NCBI GenBank assembly: GCA_004553545.1
Contig: SFLD01000005.1
Coordinates: 38,805 to 102,804, forward strand
Source of the DNA: Clostridiales bacterium
Lineage (GTDB): Bacteria > Bacillota > Clostridia > Oscillospirales > Oscillospiraceae
DNA: 64,000 nt
Reading direction: 5' to 3'
The position numbers were made by a program, and so were the translations under genes. Positions within the stretch are counted from its first letter, which is position 1; each line of letters opens with the position of its first letter. Below the pieces are notes generated by a model. That model had not been told where the DNA came from. It made no database searches and saw only the letters and a list, made by a program, of their open reading frames with translations. This document shows positions 25,356-33,809 of the stretch, piece by piece.

Positions 25356-27068
25356 TTACGCCCGGGCGTCCGCCTCCGCAGGTCCCACCTGGGAGAAGCG
25401 GTTGGCGCCGGCGGAAAGGACAAATTCCGTGCTGGTCTCGGCGCTGGTACCACTGGGATCACCGCCCGGCATCTCTGGGGGCTGCTGGCCGTCTGCCGGA
25501 GCTTCGCTGCCGTCCGGGGGCGTGGGCATCCCGTCCTCCTGACCGTCCGGCTTTGCGGGCGGCTCCTGTCCGTCTCCGCCGGGCTGCTGGCCATCCGGCA
25601 TTTCCGGCGGGGTTTCCCCGTCAGCCGGGGCATCGCTGCCGTCCGGGTGCTCCGGCGGGGTCTCGCCATCGGCGGGCGCGGTACTGCCGTCCGGCAGTTC
25701 CCCGTCCTGGGGCGGCTGCATACCGCCCATGCCGCCGCCCATGCCCATGCCGCCGCCTTCCGCGCCGGCAAGCTGGGTCTCCCCCTGCCAGAAGGTGTAG
25801 GTCCCCTCGGCAAGGTCCGGGGAGGAGAGCAGCAGCTGGCTGAAGGCATTGACGGGAGTGCAGGAGAGGACCGTCTCGCCGCTCTCGTTCTTCAGGCTGT
25901 AGGTCTCGCCGCCCGCCTGGGTCTGGGCGAAGGAGAAGGCCGCGTAGGTCTGGGCGCTGTCCTCTGCGATCTCATCCAGCATGCTGCCGCTGGCGATGAC
26001 CGTGCCGCCGTTGAGATAGATGCCCATGTCGGAGTCCAGGCCGCTGTCGGCGCTGGTGGCGCAGGCGGCGGCGATGACGGTGCCGCCGTTGATGACGAGC
26101 CAGCCGTTGGAGTCGATGCCGTCGCCCTCTCCCGCCATACCGCCGGTGACATTGACGGTGAGGGTGCCGCCGTTGATCGTGGTGACGGAGACGCCGTCCT
26201 CATTGGTGTTGATGCCGTCGTCACCGGAGGTGATGCGGATGTCGCCGCCGTTGATGGTCAGGTGGAGCTCACTGTCCAGGCCCTCGTTCTCCGCCTGGAT
26301 GGTGAGGATGCCGTCCCCCACTTCCCCGCCGGAGACGTTCATGGACATCTTGGAGTAGAAGGCTCCGTCGTACTTGTGGAGCTTCTTGGCGTCGGTGACC
26401 TCGGTGCCGTCCTCGCTGAGGGTAACGGACTCCGGTTTGTAGATCTTGGCGACATAGGAGCCGGAGATCGTGTTCTCCGTGCCGTCGGCAATGATGACGT
26501 TGGCTCCGGCGGCGGAGGTATCCACCGCATAGGTCGCTTCATAGTCCTCGGTGCCGTTCTCATCGTAGTCCACCCATGCGGTGTCGCACTCATAGACCCG
26601 GTAGAAGATCACAGCGGGGGCCACGGTGCAGGTGATGTCCACGCCGTTGAGGTAAAGGGTCACCACGGCGCTGGGATCGGTCTTGGCGTCCTCCCCCAGG
26701 TCCACGGCGATCTGCCCGGCGGAGAGGGTTCCGCTGAGGACATAGGTGCCGGGCTGGGTGATGTGGACCACGGTGTGAGCAGCTGCCTCCTCCGCCGTGT
26801 GGGCGTCGGACTCGCTGCCCGCGCCGTAGGTGAAGTCCTGGCCGTCCTCGTAGTAGACGATGTCGTGGGCGGTGTAGACGGCGGCGCTCTCGTCCTCCGT
26901 CACGACCGCGCCGTCCACGGTGATGCCGTCGTCCGAGAGGACGAGGGAGACCGCCCCTTCGGGGAGGTCGGCTCCGGCAGTTTGTGATTCTCCGCACCCG
27001 GCCAGGGTGGACGCCGCCAATGCCAGCGCCAGGGCCAGGGATACGGGTCTCCGGAAGGTCTTCTTCAT
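25356..27068 (-). CDS. DUF4353 (Cthe_2159-like) carbohydrate-binding lipoprotein
   Basis: A 570-residue surface lipoprotein: signal peptide with lipobox L-A-G-C (Cys near residue 25). The body (residues about 80-430) is built of short repeats such as TINGGDIRITSGDDGINTNEDG and LVINGGTVIAAA, typical of the calcium-binding beta-helix DUF4353/Cthe_2159 family, members of which bind acidic polysaccharide. The C-terminal 130 residues are low complexity (GGGMGMGGGMGG, repeated DGETPPE and APADG units), probably a wall-spanning or exposed linker. The open frame reaches 27290, but ATG 27066-27068 begins the signal peptide. It lies downstream of a Crp-type regulator. Confidence 0.82.
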   Translation of the reverse strand: MKKTFRRPVSLALALALAASTLAGCGESQTAGADLPEGAVSLVLSDDGITVDGAVVTEDESAAVYTAHDIVYYEDGQDFTYGAGSESDAHTAEEAAAHTVVHITQPGTYVLSGTLSAGQIAVDLGEDAKTDPSAVVTLYLNGVDITCTVAPAVIFYRVYECDTAWVDYDENGTEDYEATYAVDTSAAGANVIIADGTENTISGSYVAKIYKPESVTLSEDGTEVTDAKKLHKYDGAFYSKMSMNVSGGEVGDGILTIQAENEGLDSELHLTINGGDIRITSGDDGINTNEDGVSVTTINGGTLTVNVTGGMAGEGDGIDSNGWLVINGGTVIAAACATSADSGLDSDMGIYLNGGTVIASGSMLDEIAEDSAQTYAAFSFAQTQAGGETYSLKNESGETVLSCTPVNAFSQLLLSSPDLAEGTYTFWQGETQLAGAEGGGMGMGGGMGGMQPPQDGELPDGSTAPADGETPPEHPDGSDAPADGETPPEMPDGQQPGGDGQEPPAKPDGQEDGMPTPPDGSEAPADGQQPPEMPGGDPSGTSAETSTEFVLSAGANRFSQVGPAEADARA

Positions 27069-27144
27069 GGGAATTGCCTCCTTGCTTGTTTGGTTGATGG
27101 GCCAAGGATAGCAGGGCTTCCTGAAACCTTCCTGAAAGGGCGAG

Positions 27145-27178
27145 AAAAAATGGAAGAGGGTCTCCCCTCTCCCGTTAC
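27145..27178 (-). terminator. Terminator of the Crp/Fnr-type gene
   Basis: An imperfect GC stem (arms about 27153-27161 and 27166-27174) followed on the minus strand by ATTTTTTC. Confidence 0.55.
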
Positions 27179-27831
27179 TCCGCCTCGCAGCTGCGCTGGC
27201 GGAGGCGTTCCCGGTCCCGGATCCGAAAGCCGGACTCCGTCCGCTCCAGGATGCCCTCCCGGCAGAGCTCCCCCAGGATGCGGAAGACATGGCGGTAGCT
27301 GATGCCCACAGACTGGGCCACCTCCGTCAGGTACTCCCGGACGATACCGTCCCGCTCCGCCATCAAAAGGTAGGAGCAGAGCCGCTCCTCGCTGGTATAG
27401 AGGGCGGAGACCGTGTGGGCATGGCTGCTGTACTTCAGCTTGCCGGAGACCTCCTGCCCCATCCGCAGGACGAAGGGCAGGCAGCCCAGAAGGACCTCCC
27501 GGTTGCGCTCCATGGGCACCGCCACGCAGTCCACCTGGGAGAGGGCTGTCACAGTGTCCATGGCCTGGGCCTCCGTCAGCAGCTCCACGTCCCCCAGGAC
27601 GCCGTCTGAGATGTAGTAGCAGATGATGAGGTGCCGCCCGTTCCGGGCGTTGATGCAGACCTTGGCGCGGCCGCTGCGGACGAAGAGCAGGGCGTCCATG
27701 GCCTCGTCCTGCCGCACCATGGCCTCCCCGGCCTCATAGCGCCGGAGGTGGCAGCCGGAAAGCCGGGCCTCCCCCAGGCCGTACTCCGCCAGCACCGCCA
27801 GGCTCTCCCGGTCCATGGGCAATGACTGCAT
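27175..27831 (-). CDS. Crp/Fnr-family transcriptional regulator (YeiL-like)
   Basis: A 218-residue regulator with an N-terminal cyclic-nucleotide-binding-like barrel (HLRRYEAGEAMVRQDEAMDALLFVRSGRAKV) and a C-terminal winged helix (EYLTEVAQSVGISYRHVFRILGELCREGIL). The residues that bind cAMP in Crp are not conserved, and there is no FNR-type N-terminal Cys cluster, so the signal is unknown. ATG 27829-27831 follows GGAGG by 8 bases. It lies just upstream of the DUF4353 lipoprotein on the same strand but is separated from it by a terminator. Confidence 0.8.
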   Translation of the reverse strand: MQSLPMDRESLAVLAEYGLGEARLSGCHLRRYEAGEAMVRQDEAMDALLFVRSGRAKVCINARNGRHLIICYYISDGVLGDVELLTEAQAMDTVTALSQVDCVAVPMERNREVLLGCLPFVLRMGQEVSGKLKYSSHAHTVSALYTSEERLCSYLLMAERDGIVREYLTEVAQSVGISYRHVFRILGELCREGILERTESGFRIRDRERLRQRSCEAE

Positions 27832-27995
27832 GCTCCATCCCTCCCCGTTTTTCTCCCAGTATACCACAGTTTTCCCGAAAGGCCATGACAAATGTCCTAT
27901 CCAGGAGAAATTTTTCCCGCTATGCTGAGGGGCAAAGGGCGCTTCGCCCTTCCCGCCGGAGCGCGCGGCACCCTCCCGCCGCGCTCATGATGCAA

Positions 27996-28036
27996 AATGC
28001 CCGCCCACGGAAGAACGGCCGTGGGCGGGCGTTTTT
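27996..28036. terminator. Bidirectional terminator after the SLH/transglutaminase gene
   Basis: A stem of at least 12 bp (left arm from 27997, right arm 28019-28030), with TTTTTT on the plus side and ATTTTG on the minus side. Confidence 0.75.
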
Positions 28037-28041
28037 TCCCG

Positions 28042-29157
28042 CTAGAAATAGGGATGCTGGTAGGGCGCCGGCTCCGGCCCCACATAGAGACCGTAGGCGT
28101 CGCAGATCCAGTAGCTGCCGTCCGGCATCTTCACCCGGCACCACTGGTGGGCGTACTGGTTCTCATTGACGTGCTCATAGGGGATGCCCAGGATGTTGAG
28201 GCAGAGGCCCGTGGCCCGGGTGCAGCCCGCGCAGGAGGAGACTCCCGCCACGAAGTAGCCGTAGGGGTCGTTGTAGTGCGCAGCAGACATGGAGTATGCC
28301 ACCTGGCCGCTCTCCACCATGTCCCGGAGGGCCACGGCGATGCCGTAGAGCTGCTCCTCCCGGCTGAGCTTGCCCAGGGGCGTCACCAGCTCCACCGCAG
28401 CGTCGTAAGCCTGGCGGAACTCGGCGTCCGTTGTTTTCTTGCGGAGGCTCTTGAGGTTTGCCAGCTTCGTCACCGGCACGGGCTCAAAGGGGGCTTGGAC
28501 CAGGGTGATGGCGATGCGCTGCCCCGGCACCAGCATCCGGCCCACGATGGCGGCGGCCGCCCCCCGGGTGATGGGCTGGAAGGGGGTAAAGGTGCCCTTT
28601 CTGTCGTTGCCCGTCAGGACGCCCGCCCGGTAGAGGCGGTAGACCGCGGCGGCATAGTTGGCGTCCGCGGGGACATCGGGGATGGAACCGTCCTCAATGC
28701 TGCTGATCTCTCCCAGCGCCTCGTCCGGCAGCGCCGCGCCCAGGATCTGGGCAAAGCTGGCCCGGGAGACCGCCTTGTCATAGCCGCTGTAGGCCCCGGG
28801 GATCAGCTTCTCCTTCAGGGCATAGTCCACGTAGGACTGATACCAGGGCTCGCTCACCGGGAACTCCGCCCCGTCCTGATAGTAGGTGCTGTGGATGCGG
28901 CAGGCCAGAACGATGGTCTGGGCCAGGGTCAGGCTGCCGTCCGCCCCAAAGAGGGTATCGGTCTTTCCCAGCATGATGCCGTACTCATAGACCGTCTGAA
29001 CATTGGCGGCGCACCAGCTGTCCGCCGGGACATCCGTGAACTGGCCTGGGGTGTAATCCCGGACCTTCTGAAAGCTGTCAAGGCCCGCGGCGAGACCCGA
29101 CAGGCACAGCGCCGCCGCTGTCAGTGCGGCCAGCAGCAGGGATAACATGCGTTTCAT
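28042..29157 (-). CDS. SLH-domain protein with C-terminal transglutaminase-like domain
   Basis: A 371-residue exported protein. A signal peptide (MKRMLSLLLAALTAAALCLSGLAAG) is followed by SLH repeats (FTDVPADSWCAANVQTVYEYG; WYQSYVDYALKEKLIP; IPDVPADANYAAAVYRLYRAGVLTG). From about residue 240 there is a transglutaminase-like cysteine-protease fold with candidate triad Cys (SSCAGCTRATGLCLN), His (YAHQWCRV) and Asp (WICDAYG). ATG 29155-29157 follows GGAGGAG. It is likely wall-anchored and acts on peptide or cell-wall cross-links; substrate unknown. Confidence 0.82.
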   Translation of the reverse strand: MKRMLSLLLAALTAAALCLSGLAAGLDSFQKVRDYTPGQFTDVPADSWCAANVQTVYEYGIMLGKTDTLFGADGSLTLAQTIVLACRIHSTYYQDGAEFPVSEPWYQSYVDYALKEKLIPGAYSGYDKAVSRASFAQILGAALPDEALGEISSIEDGSIPDVPADANYAAAVYRLYRAGVLTGNDRKGTFTPFQPITRGAAAAIVGRMLVPGQRIAITLVQAPFEPVPVTKLANLKSLRKKTTDAEFRQAYDAAVELVTPLGKLSREEQLYGIAVALRDMVESGQVAYSMSAAHYNDPYGYFVAGVSSCAGCTRATGLCLNILGIPYEHVNENQYAHQWCRVKMPDGSYWICDAYGLYVGPEPAPYQHPYF

Positions 29158-29270
29158 GGAACTCTCCTCCTTGCAGATCGTTGCCCCCAGCATAGCACAA
29201 GCCGTTCATTGCCGCAATCCTCCAGCGCGAAAAGATCCCCGGAAAGCTGCGCTTTCCGGGGATCTTCTCT

Positions 29271-30209
29271 TCATGCCTGCAGGGTCATCTCCCGCTCTGC
29301 CAGTTTGCCGGAGCGGTTTTCCCGGCCGGTGAAGGTGAAGCCGGCATCCTCATAGAAGCGCTGGGCGGCGGTGTTGTTCTCCAGGAGCCATAGGGTGGGG
29401 TCTCCCGGCGCCTGCCGGACGGCAAAGTCCAGCAGCAGGCGGCCGTAGCCCAGGCCCTGGGCCTCCGGCAGGACGTAGAGGTCCCCGATCTCGCTGCCGC
29501 AAAGACTGACAAGGCTAAGGACTTTACTGCCATTTTCGATGGTGAAGACCCGTTTTCCCTGTCGGATGCCGGCCTCCAGGTACTCCGTCCGCTCCTCCGG
29601 CGTATGCCGGGCCAGGAAATCCGGGCCGCAGAAGCCATGGGATGCCTGCCAGGCTTCCGAAAGGACGGCCCCGGCGGCGCGGAAGTCCTCCTCCGTCCGG
29701 CACTCCCGGATGAGGCAGTCCCGCCGCTTCTGGAAGGCGATGCGGGGAGTCTCATCCCCCAGGATGATGGTGCCGCACTCGGTGAAGCCCAGGCGGGCCA
29801 TGGCGGCGCGCATGGTGGCGTTGCTCTCGTGGGTGTCCACCCGGAGCACCGGGCAGCGGGAGAGCGCCCAGTCGGCGCAGAGACCCATGACGCCCCGGAG
29901 CTTCCCGGAGGAGGCCAGGCGGTGGATGACGCCGTAGGGCGCGTCGTCCGGCCACGCGCCGCCGTGGATCACGGCGTAGGTGGGTTCCACGTGCCGTCCC
30001 GTCAGGTAGCAGAAGACGGCCTCCGCTATCCCGTCCTCCTCCACCACGAAGGCCCGGTCCTGGGCGATGTCCTGGCGGATCAGGTCTTCGCTGGGGTAGC
30101 CGTTGACCCACTGGACGGTGTTGCCGTTCCGGCGCATGTAGGCGCGGGCGGTATCGAAGAGCTCCATCAGCCGGGGAAGCTCAGACTCTCTGGCTGGGCG
30201 GATGTTCAT
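29271..30209 (-). CDS. Tandem-GNAT N-acetyltransferase
   Basis: A 312-residue protein with two GNAT folds. The first (1-150) reads NIRPARESELPRLMELFDTA and ends VLRVDTHESNATMRAAMARLGFTECG. The second (168-312) has the complete acetyl-CoA pyrophosphate loop PEAQGLGYGRLLLDFA and the terminal NNTAAQRFYEDAGFTFTG. The first lacks a full Q/RxxGxG/A loop, so probably only the second is catalytic, a common pattern in such duplications. ATG is preceded by AAAGGAGG. The substrate amine is unknown. Confidence 0.85.
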   Translation of the reverse strand: MNIRPARESELPRLMELFDTARAYMRRNGNTVQWVNGYPSEDLIRQDIAQDRAFVVEEDGIAEAVFCYLTGRHVEPTYAVIHGGAWPDDAPYGVIHRLASSGKLRGVMGLCADWALSRCPVLRVDTHESNATMRAAMARLGFTECGTIILGDETPRIAFQKRRDCLIRECRTEEDFRAAGAVLSEAWQASHGFCGPDFLARHTPEERTEYLEAGIRQGKRVFTIENGSKVLSLVSLCGSEIGDLYVLPEAQGLGYGRLLLDFAVRQAPGDPTLWLLENNTAAQRFYEDAGFTFTGRENRSGKLAEREMTLQA

Positions 30210-30233
30210 CGGCAGTCCTCCTTTGGAAAAGAT

Positions 30234-30260
30234 GGAAGGGGCGGCTGGGCCGCCCCTTCC
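30234..30260 (-). terminator. Terminator of glnS
   Basis: A perfect 12-bp stem (30234-30245 / 30249-30260) with a 3-base loop, then ATCTTTTCC on the minus strand. It lies between glnS and the GNAT gene. Confidence 0.7.
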
Positions 30261-30269
30261 CGGTTTGGT

Positions 30270-32000
30270 TCACTTCTTGAAGCTGTCCTTCAGGGAGACG
30301 CTGCGGTTGAAGACCAGGTGCTCCGGGGTGGAATCCACGCTGTCCAGGCAGAAGTAGCCCAGGCGCATGAACTGGAAGGAGGGCGCGGTATGGCCCAGCT
30401 TCTCGGTCTTCTCATAGGCTTCCGCCGCCTCCCGCAGGCCCCGCTCCACCTTGCAGCCGGTGAGGGTCTGGAGGGAGTCGGGATTCAGGCAGTCCAGGAA
30501 GTCCTTGTCCGCCCCGTCGGGGTCGGCGTCGGTGAAGAGGTCATCGTAGAGCCGGACCTCGGCGTCCAGGGCGGTGGCGGCGTCCACCCAATGGAGAGTG
30601 GCGCCCTTGACCTTGCGACCGTCGGCGGGGTCGCCGCCCCGGCTCTCGGGGTCATAGGTGGCCAGGACCTCGGTGACGTTGCCGTTCTCGTCCTTGACGC
30701 AGCCGGTGCAGGTGATGAGGTAGGCGCCCTTCAAGCGGCACTCGGGGCCGTTGGGGGTCAGGCGCTTATACTTGGGCACGGGGACCTCCAGAAAGTCATC
30801 GGCCTCGATCCAGAGGTTCCGGGAGAAGCTGACCTCCCGGGTGCCGGCGGCGGGGTCCACAGGGTTATTCTCCACGGCGACGGTCTCGGTCTGGCCCTCG
30901 GGATAGTTGGTGATGGTGAGCTTCACCGGGTGCAGGACACCCATGACACGCTGGGCGGTCTCATTCAGGTCCTCCCGGAGGCAGTGCTCCAGGAAGCTGT
31001 ACTCCACCACGTTGGCGGACTTGGCGACGCCGATGCGCTCGCAGAAATTGCGGATGGAGCGGGCGGTGTAGCCCCGGCGGCGCAGGCCGCAGAGGGTGGG
31101 CATCCGGGGATCGTCCCAGCCGGAGACTCTCCCCTCCTCCACCAAGCGGCGGAGCTTGCGCTTGCTCATGACGGTGTGGTCGATGCCGAGACGGGCGAAC
31201 TCGATCTGCCGGGGATGGGCGGGCAGGTCGCAGTGCTCGATGACCCAGTTATAAAGGGGCCGGTGGGCCTCAAACTCCAACGAGCAGAGGGAGTGGGTGA
31301 TGCCCTCCAGCGCGTCCTGGATGGGGTGGGCGAAGTCGTACATGGGGTAGATGCACCACTTGTCCCCCTGACGGTGGTGGTGCATGTAGTTGATGCGGTA
31401 GAGGACGGGGTCCCGCATGTTGAAGTTGCCGGAGGCCAGGTCGATCTTGGCCCGAAGGGTATACTTGCCCTCGGGGAACTCGCCCTTGCGCATCCGATCA
31501 AAGAGGTCCAGGCTCTCCTCAATGGGGCGGTCCCGCCAGGGGCTGCGGGCAGGCACGCCGATGCCGCCCCGGTATTCCTTGAACTCCTCCGGGGAGAGTT
31601 CGCAGACGTAGGCGAGGCCTTTCTTGATGAGGCCCACCGCCTGGCGGTAATCCTCCTCAAAGTAGTCCGAGCCGTAGAAGAAGCGGTCGCCCCAGTCGAA
31701 GCCCAGCCAGTGGATATCCCGCTGGATGGCGTCCACGAACTCTACATCCTCCTTGGTTGGGTTGGTGTCGTCCATGCGGAGGTTGCAGAGGCCGCCGAAC
31801 TTCTCCGCCGTGCCGAAGTCGATGGTCAGGGCCTTGCAGTGGCCGATGTGCAGGTAGCCGTTGGGCTCCGGCGGGAAGCGGGTGTGGACGGTCATGCCCT
31901 CGAACTGTCCGCCGGGGGCGATATCCTCCGCGATGAACGCGTGGATGAAGTTGCGGCTCTCGCCGCCCTCCGTCGCCATGGTCTTGATCTCGTCTGCCAT
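30270..32000 (-). CDS. glnS: Glutaminyl-tRNA synthetase
   Basis: A 576-residue class-I synthetase charging tRNA-Gln. The HIGH motif lies in PPEPNGYLHIGHCKAL (residues 43-58), and the KMSKS loop is the GlnRS form VMSKRKL near residue 275. The C-terminal anticodon-binding beta barrels are present (VSFSRNLWIEADDF). Direct GlnRS is not universal in Firmicutes, many of which use GatCAB, so this may be an acquired or supplementary route. A strong promoter sits 60 bases upstream. Confidence 0.96.
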   Translation of the reverse strand: MADEIKTMATEGGESRNFIHAFIAEDIAPGGQFEGMTVHTRFPPEPNGYLHIGHCKALTIDFGTAEKFGGLCNLRMDDTNPTKEDVEFVDAIQRDIHWLGFDWGDRFFYGSDYFEEDYRQAVGLIKKGLAYVCELSPEEFKEYRGGIGVPARSPWRDRPIEESLDLFDRMRKGEFPEGKYTLRAKIDLASGNFNMRDPVLYRINYMHHHRQGDKWCIYPMYDFAHPIQDALEGITHSLCSLEFEAHRPLYNWVIEHCDLPAHPRQIEFARLGIDHTVMSKRKLRRLVEEGRVSGWDDPRMPTLCGLRRRGYTARSIRNFCERIGVAKSANVVEYSFLEHCLREDLNETAQRVMGVLHPVKLTITNYPEGQTETVAVENNPVDPAAGTREVSFSRNLWIEADDFLEVPVPKYKRLTPNGPECRLKGAYLITCTGCVKDENGNVTEVLATYDPESRGGDPADGRKVKGATLHWVDAATALDAEVRLYDDLFTDADPDGADKDFLDCLNPDSLQTLTGCKVERGLREAAEAYEKTEKLGHTAPSFQFMRLGYFCLDSVDSTPEHLVFNRSVSLKDSFKK

Positions 32001-32059
32001 AAGCTGCTTCCATCCCTTCTCTGGGTATCCGGCAAGGCCGGTAAAGATTCTGACGAAAA

Positions 32060-32088
32060 ATTATAGCACTTTCTGTGGATAATTGCAA
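32060..32088 (-). promoter_or_regulatory. Promoter of glnS
   Basis: Minus-strand TTGCAA (32088-32083), 17 bases, TATAAT (32065-32060), followed by a leader of about 55 bases. No T-box is seen in this short leader. Confidence 0.75.
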
Positions 32089-32147
32089 GAGCGGGGTTGG
32101 GTGTGGGCCCTTGCGCTATGGAAAAGCGTTTCCCGCGAACTGAGGTC

Positions 32148-32759
32148 TCATTCCCCGATCTCCCCTGCCAGGCGGCGGAGGGTCTCTGCCAACTCCTCTC
32201 TCGTTGTGAGGAGGTTCAGAACGTCCAGGAGGGCGTTGGGGCTGAGGTGCTCCGGGAGATCCAGGGCTTTGGCCAGGGCCTTCCGCCGTTCCGCGCTGCC
32301 GCTGCCGCCGGAGAGGCCCAGGGCGAAGAGGTCCGCTTTCGTGATAGGCTCCCCCGCCGGGGTCTTCTCCCCTTCCTCCTCAAAGGTCGCCCCGCAGCGG
32401 CGGAGGACGGAGAGGAGCGTGGCGGGGTCCATGCCCTCCACCCCCAGTTTGCCCTCTTTTCCGGGGCGGCGCTTGCGACGCTCCTTCCCGGCGATGTCCG
32501 GGATGTAGGCCTGCTTCACCTTTTCCCTGGGCAGGGCGCCTTTCAGGTGGTTTCGGATGACGAAGCCCGCGCCGTCGCTGTCCGTCAGCAGGATGAGGCC
32601 CCGGGTCTCGGCCAGGCGGCGCAGGAGGGCCAGCTTCTCGGCGTCGTGAAAGACGGCAAAGCCCCCCAGCTCCACCACCGTGGCGTCCACCACCTGGGCC
32701 AGGGTATTGTGATCGTAGCGGCCCTCCACCACGATGACTTCTCGGATCCTTGGCTTCAT
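32148..32759 (-). CDS. Toprim-domain RNase M5-like protein (DUF4093 type)
   Basis: A 203-residue protein. The N-terminal Toprim fold is clear: IREVIVVEGRYD with catalytic Glu (residue about 11), then LILLTDSDGAGFVIRNHL with the DxD pair. The C-terminal half contains DAYIPDIAGKERRK-like and GKLGVEGM motifs that match the RNase M5 family, which matures 5S rRNA in Firmicutes. It is slightly longer than Bacillus RnmV (186). It overlaps holA by 4 bases (ATGA), so it is co-translated with it. Confidence 0.78.
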   Translation of the reverse strand: MKPRIREVIVVEGRYDHNTLAQVVDATVVELGGFAVFHDAEKLALLRRLAETRGLILLTDSDGAGFVIRNHLKGALPREKVKQAYIPDIAGKERRKRRPGKEGKLGVEGMDPATLLSVLRRCGATFEEEGEKTPAGEPITKADLFALGLSGGSGSAERRKALAKALDLPEHLSPNALLDVLNLLTTREELAETLRRLAGEIGE

Positions 32760-33799
32760 TTCTTCCTTGCCCCCAGGTTCACGAGGAGGGTCTTCAGCTC
32801 GCCGTTTCCGTCGATGCCCCGCTCGCTCTTCAGGCGCCGGTCCAGGGTCTGGCTCATCTTCACGGCGTCGGCGCACCACTGGGCGGTGGTGCGCTTGGCG
32901 GCGGTCAGCAGGAGCTTCGCCGGGTAGTCGGACTTCATGCCCCAGAGCTCCATGAGCCAGGCCCGGTCCTTCCCGGTGTCCAGGGCGATGCGGGCGGTAT
33001 AGATCCGCCGGAGCTGGCTCCCCAGGGCGGCGTTGATGAGGATGGGCTCCGTCTGGAGCTTCAGAAGGTCCCCCAGGATCCTGGCCGCCAGGTCGTAGTC
33101 CCCCTTCAGCACGGCGTCCGAGAGCTTGAAGACCTCCGCCGAGAGCTGGGGGTCCGCCACGGCGTCGATGTCCTTCTCCGTGATGGTCTTCCCCTTGGCG
33201 TAGGCCGCGATCTTGCCGATCTCCTGGACGAGGCCCGTCATCAGGGACCCGCAGGTGAAGATCAGATACTCCGCCGTCTGGCGGTCGATGTCCTTGTCCA
33301 GGGCCCGGAAGCGCCGGGACACCCAGGCCACCAGGTCGCTGCCGGAGACCGGTGCGAACTCCACCGCCTCCACGTGGTCGCTGATGGCCTTGCAGAGCTT
33401 CTTCATGGTCTTGTTGGGCTTGTAGGCCACGGTATCGTAGACGAAGACCAGGCAGCCGTAGTCCGGCAGGTCCGAGAGGAGGGCGATGAGCTTCTCCCGC
33501 TGGTCCTCCCCCAGCTTAAAGATATCCCAGTCCGTCACCACGGTCAACGTGCGCTCCGCCATCATGGGCATGGCCTCCACCACCTCGGCGAGAGCCTCCG
33601 CCGTCAGGGTCTTGCCGTCCAGGGCGTGGTCGTTGAACTCCTCAAAACCCGCCGGGATGAGCTTTCTCCGCAGCTCACTCAGATAGTGGCTCCGGAGGTA
33701 GGTCTCCTCACCGTAGAAAATGTAGGCCGGGCCCGGCGTGCCTGCCGCCAGGTCCTCCTTGAACTTCCGGAGGGCGGCGCCCTCCCGTTTTTCCGCCAT
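32756..33799 (-). CDS. holA: DNA polymerase III delta subunit
   Basis: A 347-residue clamp-loader subunit that opens the beta clamp. Family landmarks are GPAYIFYGEETYLRSHYLSELRRKLI near residues 23-48, LTVVTDWDIFKL and GSLMTGLVQEIGKIAAYA. The frame is open to 34348 only because it shadows comEC; ATG 33797-33799 with AGGAGGACAAGT is the start. Order comEC-holA is common in Firmicutes. Confidence 0.93.
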   Translation of the reverse strand: MAEKREGAALRKFKEDLAAGTPGPAYIFYGEETYLRSHYLSELRRKLIPAGFEEFNDHALDGKTLTAEALAEVVEAMPMMAERTLTVVTDWDIFKLGEDQREKLIALLSDLPDYGCLVFVYDTVAYKPNKTMKKLCKAISDHVEAVEFAPVSGSDLVAWVSRRFRALDKDIDRQTAEYLIFTCGSLMTGLVQEIGKIAAYAKGKTITEKDIDAVADPQLSAEVFKLSDAVLKGDYDLAARILGDLLKLQTEPILINAALGSQLRRIYTARIALDTGKDRAWLMELWGMKSDYPAKLLLTAAKRTTAQWCADAVKMSQTLDRRLKSERGIDGNGELKTLLVNLGARKK

Positions 33800-33809
33800 A
33801 CTTGTCCTC

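Noticed and set aside
29604..32066. 820-codon frame opposite glnS
   Set aside because: Antisense shadow; glnS on the minus strand is unmistakable.
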